A stretch of DNA of 64,000 bases from contig OY751493.1 of assembly GCA_963565915.1 (NCBI GenBank), positions 1,860,001 through 1,924,000 on the forward strand, read 5' to 3'. Positions 56,718-64,000 of the stretch are shown here, piece by piece. The notes below the pieces were generated by a model. That model was not told the DNA's origin. It made no database searches and worked only from the letters and a program-made list of their open reading frames with translations. This DNA is from Entoloma clypeatum (Eukaryota; Basidiomycota; Agaricomycetes; Agaricales; Entolomataceae). Both the position numbers and the translations under genes were made by a program. Positions within the stretch are counted from its first letter, which is position 1. Each line of letters starts with the position of its first letter.

Positions 56718-57295
56718 GGAGGGCAACGACGGCGGCGGCGGCGAGGACGGCAACAAATACTGAGGAATCAATGAAAATAAATAATAGAATTAATTATGGG
56801 GTCATGTGCTAGGCATGTACAACGAGACATTGCGACGGTGTCTACACAGGATCCACGGAGGGACCGCTGCAGATGCTCCGAGGAGCACATGAGAGAGCCA
56901 TCGCACCCAAGTCCCATCGCGACGTCTATCTCCAGCCAACTATGACGGTCTCGAGTTCCTCGACCCACTCCAGTCCTGCACGCAGGCGGGCGAGTCGTCG
57001 TCGAGATGCTTTTGAGCGGCTGAACACGGCGAACGTCAGACGGGGCGACGGTGAGCGCGAGTGGATGACACACGTACCTGTGAAATTTGCGTTGAGGATC
57101 GCGTGATGGCCAGCAGCGAGTCTTGTACCCCCCTCGATTTAAAACTGTATAGTACCAAGAGTGTGGCTTGCTGCACGTGCTCTGGTACTTGGCACTCATC
57201 GTTATCGCTGCTCGACGTCCCTTGCTGATCGATTCTTCGTCGTCCCGCCCCCAGCCAGCTCATAACTGATCGTTCCTCAAGGGGCCCCGTCAACT
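56718..57295. promoter_or_regulatory. Divergent promoter of the PHD protein and Stm1-like genes
   Basis: 578 bp between start codons on opposite strands. Open frames on both strands (up to 143 codons) look like chance frames in GC-rich sequence. No strong element was recognised. Confidence 0.4.
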
Positions 57296-58564
57296 ATGTC
57301 GGTGGCCACAAAAAACCCGTTCGCCCTCTTGGAAGGTTGGTCCCCCAAACCTCGTCTCTCTACATCTGAACAGGTCGCTCCACAACAACAGCTGAAGGAG
57401 CGTCCAGGCCCCCCAGTCCTGCCCCTGCTTCTGCCCAGGCTCCTCCAGCTCCTTCCGTCCCCGCTCGCGATTCCCAGAAACCTAGGGGCGGTCCTGCTTC
57501 TCGTGGTGGAAAGTATTATGCACGCGGTGGTGCCAAGAAGCCCACCTCCAAGGACACCAACGGGAACCAGGATGCCGTTGAAGAACCAGCAGCCGCAGAG
57601 GGTCAAAGGCGATGTGAGCGTTCCCCTCCACCGTCTGTCACCCCCTGTCTCTCCATTTATTCATCTCCAACCCAGACGAGAACCGGGGCAGGGGGAGAGG
57701 GGCGCGAGGTGGAGCTGCTCGAGGTGGCCGTCGTCCCTTTGACAAGCACAGCCAGACTGGCAAGACGTAAATAAACCATATCCTCGCCCTCCTTCATGCC
57801 AGCGTCTGATCTCTCCCCTCGTCAGCGATTCAGACAAGAAGATCCACCAGTCTTGGGGAGGCGATGATGGAAATACCGAGTTGAAGAATGAGGAGCAAGC
57901 CACAGCCGATGCCGTCGTCGAGGGAAACAACGAATGGACTGCCGACACTTCGCCATCCGCCGATTGGGGCGCGGCTCTCACCATTGATGGTGGTGCGGAG
58001 GTGATTTCGCCCCCTGCAGACGATAAAGTCGAAGGCGGCCGCCCGCGCAGGGAACGCGACCCCGAAGAGGAGGATAACACCTTGACTCTTGATCAGTATA
58101 TCGCCCAACAGAAGGAGAAAGAATTTGCTATTCCCAAATTGGAAGGCACCCGTCAGGCTAATGAAGGCTCTGATGGCAACATTTGGAAGGATGTCGTCCC
58201 TCTTTCAAAGGAAGGAGAGGATGCTTATTTTGTCGGCAAGGTAGGCTTTGATTCTCATTACTTTTTATATAGTATGTCGTCTCATTTCGAGCTCCAGACC
58301 AAGTCCACCCCGAAGGCACGTGCCAAGAAAGAAGAAAAAGTCTACCTCGAGATCGACGCACACTTTGAGCGCCCTGATCGTGGTGGGCGTGGACGCGGGC
58401 GTGGTGGTGACAGGGGACGTGGTGGTGACAGGGGACGTGGCGGTGATAGGGGACATGGTGGTGATAGGGGACATGGTCGTGGGCGTGGTGGAGCGAGAGG
58501 GCCGCAAACAACCACTACCATCGTCGATGTTGACGACCAATCCGCATTCCCATCTTTATCCTAA
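57296..58564 (+). CDS. Stm1/Serpine1-binding-like RGG protein (HABP4/PAI-RBP1 family)
   Basis: Ribosome-associated mRNA-binding protein; family members clamp idle 80S ribosomes. Exon 1 encodes MSVATKNPFALLE; a 37-nt intron joins to GRSTTTAEGASRPPSPAPAS. Then PRGGPASRGGKYYARGGAKK, and after another splice YENRGRGRGARGGAARGGRR followed by PFDKHSQTGKTDSDKK, the family's signature, and WGGDDGNTELK. The HABP4 core EEEDNTLTLDQYIAQQKEKE is present. The C-terminus carries an RGG box made by an 18-bp tandem repeat (58403-58474) and ends DDQSAFPSLS, as in the family. Introns 37-70 nt. Confidence 0.9.
58403..58474 (+). repeat. In-frame 18-bp tandem repeat encoding the RGG box
   Basis: Four perfect-register copies of an 18-bp unit (first copy GGTGGTGACAGGGGACGT), the last two differing at three or fewer positions. 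Each encodes a GGDRG[R/H] hexapeptide in the Stm1-like C-terminus. Copy number could vary between strains. Confidence 0.9.
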
Positions 58565-58764
58565 ATTCTTTATCGACCTTGCCAGCTTTCTCGGTGAACT
58601 GAAAAAAGTTTCTTTGTACGGTTTGAGCGCTGCCTTACAGAGTGTCTTCGTTCCGCTGTCGCTCCTAGTCCTTGTTCTAATTCATTCGACGTTTTTCCCA
58701 AAAAGTTGACGCGCGCTCACGCATCTTTGAGATTGAGGCGGAGTCGAGTCTTTTCCATCGAACG

Positions 58765-59916
58765 ATGACAGTGAAAAAGATCTACATCGCTCGACATGGT
58801 AATAACGAGTCGCAGCTATGGAGGGACTGACCCAGAATACTTGATTTACAGGCTTTAGATTGAATTGGATCAATACTAACTGGTACGTGCGTTCATCGCC
58901 ATCGATGCTCCGAGATCATTCACACCACTGGACATTAGGCAGAGCAAGACAGGACTCCCTCGCGATTCTCCACTGTCAGCTTTCGGAGAGGTTGGTCCCT
59001 TGGTTAGACAGCTGTATGGTTTAAAACTCTGTCCATTTCCTAGAAACAAGCTCATGAACTCGGAGACTACTTCTCTTCCCTTCCCGAGGAAGAGCGCCCA
59101 ACAGCTATTTTCTCCTCTCCTTACTGTTAGTTATTTTATTTTATTTTTTTCTGTCGCCACATGGAGACCTCGTTCAATCTGAAGATCGTTGTCTACAAAC
59201 TGCGCAACCAGTATCGAGCGTGCTGAATATTCCCATCTATGTGGAACATGGTATGGACCCTTTGTTTCTTTGTGAGTTTTAAATGCTTTTCATCGTCGAC
59301 ACATGCAGGTATCTCCGAGTGGTACTCCCCCGTCGTGTCAGGTACTGGCTTACACCCCCGACCAGGTCCCGCTTCGTATCTGAAACAGTTCTTTCCTGCA
59401 ATCGATCCTTCGTGGGCTTCGATCTGGTATCCGCCGCGGAAAGGTGAAGATGTTGAGGAGATTCACAATCGGATCGAGGGGTTTATGGATGCCTTCGTGA
59501 TTGAAATAGCGCGTAGGTTTCCTGGAAAACATCAACGCATACTCCTAGTGAGCCATGCAGCGACCACCATCGCCTTGGCACGTATTCTCTTGGGTGACAG
59601 AGAACTACCTCTGAGAGTCGGATGCTGCTGCCTGTCAGAATTCCTACGTATTCCAGGTAGCAGCAAGACAACTTGGACGGCCAAACGCCTTGCAGATGGT
59701 GCTCATCTGAAGGATGGTTCTCAAAGAGAATGGGGCTTCCAGGATATAGAGATAATGGCTGGCACGGTTCGTGTCCCTGATTGACATTTCGGGTTCCCTT
59801 TGTACGATCACCGCTTTCTTAAGGTTGTCGAAGACCCAGGAGTACCTGGTACCGAACGTGAATCGGATATGGATGGTCCCTTAGGTTTACAGGTCCAGCA
59901 AGCTAGCCATCTTTAG
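58765..59916 (+). CDS. Histidine phosphatase (phosphoglycerate mutase-like) family protein
   Basis: Starts MTVKKIYIARHG, the catalytic RHG motif. Introns follow at once, joining to FRLNWINTNW, QSKTGLPRDSPLSAFGE and QAHELGDYFSSLPEEE. The middle holds ISEWYSPVVSGTGLHPRPGP, then YLKQFFPAIDPSWASIWYPP, GEDVEEIHNRIEGFMDAFVI and the second catalytic His in ILLVSHAATTIALARIL. The C-terminus is reached by an intron at 59767-59822 that joins EIMAGT to VVEDPGVPGTERES. This resembles the histidine-phosphatase domain of yeast Tfc7 and YNL108C-type proteins more than glycolytic mutases. Substrate unknown. Confidence 0.82.
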
Positions 59917-59960
59917 ACCAATCTGAATGAAATACATATAGCATTTCATTGTATATCTCT

Positions 59961-61298
59961 CTAAAACCGAACCCAAGCACTTGCATAACTCACGCTTGAA
60001 TCTCTGATAGAAAGGCAAGCACTGCTCTGCTCATATCGAACCCATTTCACTGTGGGTTGAACACCATTCTCCTTTTCCAAGGAAGACATCGCTCCGAACA
60101 AAACACCAATAGGATGGCGTCCACATATAGTGTTTCTAGTTTTCGCCAAATACGTGGAGAAAAGAGCGTGAGCTGTGGTAGCAGAGGAAGGGGGTGTGGT
60201 CAACAATGCCATTGCCTCCTGATCGAGTCGTTTGATGGACTGGTGAATGGGATGGTTGGGAGAAGGGGATACTACCCTGGAGAGCTTTGTTGCCGGTGAA
60301 TCGCTAGGGGCAGGTTCAGGATAATAATATGTGTACGAAAATCTTGTACCCCTGTAAAGCATCAGACAGAGAGGAATTTCTAAGAATTGAATAGGTACCA
60401 ATGACAAAAATCGCTGGAAACGACGCAGAACGTATCCTTGCTTTTGAGGTAGGGTGCAAGCAGGGCTCCAAAAGCACCTTCGTCTTTTGGAGAAATAGCC
60501 CCGACCACGATGGGGACGATAGAGATGTTCTGTCTGTAGTCCGCCATCAAATTGGGGGAATATCGAATCGAATTCAGCTAATCACCCTTCGAATACCTTG
60601 CGCACATATGGTAAGTGCATCTCGATGCTGTGTTCGTCTTCATCGGCCTTGATGGATAGATCTTCAAATTTTCCGGTGGACCGCAGCTCCCGGATGACTG
60701 TTGCGATTCTTCTTGTCCTTCAACGAAATGACTGAGATCAAATTGTACCGTACCTTCGAGATCCAATGGTAACCTGCCGATCGGAGTGTCATATTCCTCG
60801 CATAAAGAGAGCGCGCACCCTTCCAAATAAAAGTGATGAGATGGTCCGAGAATAAAGATGCGCTTGCTTCGGAAAGATCGTCAAAGGGTCAGACTTATCA
60901 GTATGAGGTCTCCATACATTCCACTTGTGTCTATGCCTCTATAAGCCCAAGCAGCAGCAGGTCCAGAATATGTGTATCCCGCATGGCTGGAAATGGATCA
61001 TTGCCCAAACGTCGCACCAGATTGACGAGTACAAACGGTGCGATAATGGCTTTGCATCCCTTGACCAGGTAGGATGTATCATCAAGTTCAATTTCAACTC
61101 TCCTGAGCCAAGAGGATAGTTCAGAGTCCAATTGCGGACCTGAGATGACGATGAGGCGAGGTCATCTCCGCGATGCAGCGATGTACGACACCTTCGCCAC
61201 TGTACCAGTCGCCAGCATGCGACGCAGCCCTCGTTCTGTTTGGTCATTAACACGACCTAAGATGACAGGCGAGAGACTTGCTTTGAATTTGAGGACAT
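59961..61298 (-). CDS. MEMO1 family protein (AmmeMemoRadiSam system protein B)
   Basis: Homologue of human MEMO1/yeast Mho1, a copper-binding redox protein in animals. Conserved blocks in order: [11 protein letters not shown], then (intron) [120 protein letters not shown] and the end [18 protein letters not shown]. The His residues of PHAGY and PSHH and the Cys of [10 protein letters not shown] are the expected metal/active-site positions. The first exon is uncertain: MSSNSKQ at 61296-61298 requires an unusually short intron (about 31 nt) to stay in frame. Confidence 0.88.
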
Positions 61299-61495
61299 GA
61301 TGAATGGTGGTTTGAATGGGCGATGATTACGAATCTGACTGATGGTGTACTGCCATCCAACGACAACACACTGTAAGTATACAAGTCTTTCTGCAAGATA
61401 CGATGCAAAAACAAAGGAAGCGTGGCATGGAGCATGTGCATGGCATTCCAACGTATGAGTACATGTATGTGGTGCAAAAAGATGGAAAGCATTGT

Positions 61496-62095
61496 CTACT
61501 CCTCCGAGCGCAGACGGGCTGCAGGGTTTGTCACCTTGACGCCTAGGACCTTTGCCCTGGTGAAAACGAGTGAATTTTGGACACAAGAATGATAGATCCC
61601 GATGTCACGCACCTCTCCAAGATGGAAGTGCGGTTTCGGCTTGAGACATTATGAGCGATCTCAGCAGCAAAGCTTTTGTTGTGCATCAGAAGTAAGTCGA
61701 GCTCCCGCACGTTGCTGACAAGGAATTTTTTGTAGCCGTTAGGGAGAAGATGCCGTGTCTGAGGCGAAATTTAGGAGCTATAACGAGAAACAATGCAAAT
61801 CGAATGCACCTTCTTGTTGCTTCCATAACCGATCTAGATTGATTGACTCAGTAAGGGCAAAGATACAAGTCAACCTCAAAGACGCACCTTGGGCATGGGA
61901 GTCTGACCTTTGAAGCGGCGCCTCACCCTGTTATCGATACCCTTGGGTTTCCTCCATGCTTCTTTTACACTGTGATATCGATCCGACTGGTGACGCCTAC
62001 AGAGAACATTCAGATGGAGAAATCAAGATATAACGCGCGGAAACGGACTTGAATTTGTTGGTGCGTTTTTTCACGATAGGAATCTTGACGGCCAT
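61496..62095 (-). CDS. RPL32: 60S ribosomal protein eL32 (RPL32)
   Basis: Large-subunit ribosomal protein. Segments from spliced reading: [16 protein letters not shown], then (intron of about 52 nt) [112 protein letters not shown]. Because the exons are short, no single open frame shows the protein. Three or four introns. Spacing to the MEMO1 start is about 200 bp on the same strand. Confidence 0.93.
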
Positions 62096-62644
62096 GGCAG
62101 ACTGAGTAAAGGACGAGTTGGTCAGGGGGAAGTTCCGTTCGGGTTGTGGATGAGAGGGGCAACGTCATCCGGACAGTGTCCAACCAATCCACCCATTTCT
62201 GATCATCGAGCTGCGACGACATGGGTAATGTTGCGTCCGCGCAAGGCGAGGGATGTACCCCATTCATGAACGGGGCACGAAATACGGGGACTCACATGTT
62301 GGACGGCTTGAGGTTACAGGTTGGCGGTCATTGCTTGGCGTTGTTTCCAATCTGAGGGCAGCGAGACGGGTCACGTGTTCAGCGACCCATGCTGATCGAA
62401 ACTCCCATTCCCTCAAGAAGTGCTTGAGGCGGCTCAGATTCACGAGTAATCTATAAAAATGACGATTCTGTTGATGACTGGGGTGACAACTCAGTATCGT
62501 CTGCTTGTCGTCTTTCGTAATGAATTTGTGGATTTAGTGTCCACGTGTGAAGCTTTTCAAATCCCGAGTGCAAAACAAGTGAGACGGCGGGAATCGTGGG
62601 GTCGTCATCAACTCCAGTCTGCGGCGCATCGCTGCTCAAATTTT
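62096..62644. promoter_or_regulatory. Divergent region between eL32 and the kinase gene
   Basis: 549 bp between the eL32 start and the first likely Met of the kinase. A CACGTG core occurs near 62373-62382 (GGTCACGTGTTC). Open frames here extend into the kinase N-terminus on the plus strand, so an upstream first exon of the kinase is possible. Confidence 0.4.
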
Positions 62645-64000
62645 ATGCTTTCGGCTCCTTGCGTCGGTCTGGCATTCGGTGATGACGATTTCGACTTCAA
62701 GGCTCCGCCCCTCCCGCCCATATTACACAAGCCAGCCAGTGTAGGCAGTTGGGGCGTCACATCAATCGGGCGGGGGTTTCGCTGGAACGAAGATAGCGAC
62801 GACGACGAGCCTTCCTGCCACTCGGAGTCACCCAAGTTGGAGCTTGACCCTACACCGATTCAGAAGACTCCATATTTCAGTGGCCGCAAACATAACCATC
62901 CATTTACCAACGTTTCCTCGCCAATCACACGCTCCCTCAATCTCACTCCACCGACCGCCAGCTCCCTTAAAATGTCATCTGTCGCACCGACCCATGAGCA
63001 AATCTACTTCTCTTCCACTGCCCAATCCCGCGCATCCTCTCCCCAAATCGGAATTGTTCGCCCGCCCCCTTCCCGTTCTCCCTCGTCCCCTCGGCCTCGG
63101 AGGCGTTCGTCCCGTCAACGTGTTTCCCTAATCGCCGGTCGTGTCTCCATTGCGCCGATCGAGCCTCCGTCTCCTCCCCCGGTCTTACGCCAGAGTTTAC
63201 GCCGGACTGATAGTTCCGTCAGCTGTCTGAGTGCAGCGCCGAGCACCGCCAGTACACGCCCACCTTCTCCTGTGGCCGATAAGGAGTCTTTCCTGGGTGA
63301 ACGCAGCATATCTGATTTCATCATCGACGGTGAGATCGGAAGGGGTGCTTACGGACTCGTGAAGCGGGCACGCCGGGTTTACTCGGACGGCTCCGTGGGG
63401 GTACGTTTTTTCAAGATTGCTTCCATTATCTCGTTGAGAAACTCGGGGTAGCCACCCTTAATTATCAAACAGGTTATTAAATCTCGTATTTTAGCGGATT
63501 GTTGGAAGAAGCATCCCAAGCATGGGACGATCCCGATAGAAATCTATGTCATGTCCGCTATTTCTAGTACTCCATATGTCTTGCCTCCTCGTCGGCCATG
63601 GGATCCGTCTCGTTTCACCTCCGGTGGGGACCCTCTCGATGGACGGACGGAGGGTCAGGTAGTCAAAGGCCATCCTAATATCTGTCCTCTCCTAGATTTT
63701 TTCGAGGACAGCCACTATTATTATCTCATTCTACCATCGACGACGCCAAAGCAGCAGCCCAATCAACCTCCACCAGCGTCGGACCTTTTTGACTTAGTGG
63801 AGACCTTTCCTCAGGGCTTGCCAAGCAGTTCTATCCGAACATATCTGGGCCAGATTGCGGATGCGCTGTGTTTCCTTCACTCCCAAGGCATCGGTGAGCC
63901 TCACTATCGTGAATCAAAATATGAGGTTGCCGATCTGCCTTAGTTCACCGTGACGTCAAGGACGAAAACGTCGTTTTGGGGCCTGATGGAAAGTGTATTC
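62645..64000 (+). CDS. PASK/Psk1-like Ser/Thr protein kinase (truncated by window end)
   Basis: Begins near MLSAPCVGLAFGDDDFDFKA with a Ser/Pro-rich regulatory region of about 230 residues. Then comes the kinase domain: glycine loop GEIGRGAYGLVKRARR, an intron of about 70 nt, the catalytic Lys in VIKSRILADCWKKHPKHGTI, the C-helix Glu in PIEIYVMSAIS, DPLDGRTEGQVVKGHPNICP, LLDFFEDSHYYYLILPSTTP, and after an intron the catalytic loop beginning HRDVKDENVVLGPDGKC at the window edge. The ILADCWKKHPKHGTIPIEIY block is typical of fungal Psk/PAS-kinase proteins that control carbohydrate metabolism. No PAS domain is visible in the part present. The true start may be upstream. Confidence 0.75.

Noticed and set aside
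58158..58540. Minus-strand ORFs rich in HHHVPYHHHVPY or TTMSPITTMSP repeats
   Set aside because: They are antisense shadows of the 18-bp tandem repeat encoding the RGG box of the Stm1-like protein.
1..64000. Biosynthetic gene cluster, mating-type locus, CRISPR array or transposon
   Set aside because: Neighbouring genes belong to unrelated housekeeping pathways, and no terminal repeats, transposase, integrase, polyketide or NRPS domains, homeodomain or pheromone genes were seen.

Overview
The window looks like a gene-dense piece of a filamentous basidiomycete (Agaricomycetes-like) nuclear genome. Three things point there: almost every gene is cut by very short introns (mostly 44-60 nt, GT-AG), the spacers between genes are often under 100 bp, and the protein families are fungal (Drs1, Rev3, a COMPASS Spp1-type PHD protein, fungal MARVEL-like and GPI-anchored Ser/Thr-rich proteins, and a basidiomycete-style protein with YWxxY motifs). 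No bacterial operon, prophage, CRISPR array or intact transposon was seen. I read about 33 protein-coding genes, one tRNA-Ser(UGA) with a 9-nt intron, and a probable tRNA relic. Gene models were made by hand-splicing. Ends are usually firm, but many internal exon borders were not worked out.

Layout: 1-8.3 kb, on the minus strand, carries AP-2 alpha adaptin, a dsRNA-binding DEVH helicase and the Fe-S co-chaperone HscB/Jac1. 8.3-13.6 kb carries a dysferlin/peroxin-domain protein and a TMEM135-like membrane protein (plus), then DPH7 (minus) and an AGTRAP-like membrane protein (plus). 13.6-20.6 kb (minus) carries DNA polymerase zeta REV3 and glucose-6-phosphate 1-epimerase. 21-25.5 kb (plus) carries the PP2A scaffold subunit, a small secreted protein and ribosomal protein eS24. 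25.7-27.3 kb (minus) is ARP1 of dynactin. 28.2-29.7 kb (plus) is an SVIP-like p97-binding protein followed at once by GPI2/PIG-C. 29.9-41.4 kb (minus) carries a bZIP factor, APC4, Drs1 and a protein joining a Ras-like domain to a RasGEF. 41.5-48.5 kb carries a SurE-like phosphatase (plus), a GH16 glycosidase, a MARVEL-like protein and a GPI-anchored protein (minus), and a basidiomycete protein of unknown function (plus). 49-52.8 kb carries 3-ketoacyl-CoA thiolase and mitochondrial bL32m (minus), then complex I NDUFA5, tRNA-Ser and LSM1 (plus). 52.9-64 kb carries a large PHD/COMPASS protein (minus), an Stm1-like RGG protein and a histidine-phosphatase-family protein (plus), MEMO1 and ribosomal protein eL32 (minus), and the N-terminal part of a PASK/Psk-like kinase that runs off the end (plus).

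Most neighbours belong to unrelated housekeeping pathways, so this is not a gene cluster. What stands out is architecture. Divergent gene pairs have start codons only 17, 29 and 43 bp apart; one of these pairs encodes two mitochondrial proteins. There are very tight tandem and convergent arrangements, two candidate GC-AG introns, several stop-free introns whose length is a multiple of three, and a 9-nt terminal coding exon in the SVIP-like gene. I did not find a clearly undescribed multi-gene system. The best leads are the fungal SVIP-like protein with a complete p97-binding motif, the degenerate GTPase-RasGEF chimera and the large Spp1-type protein.
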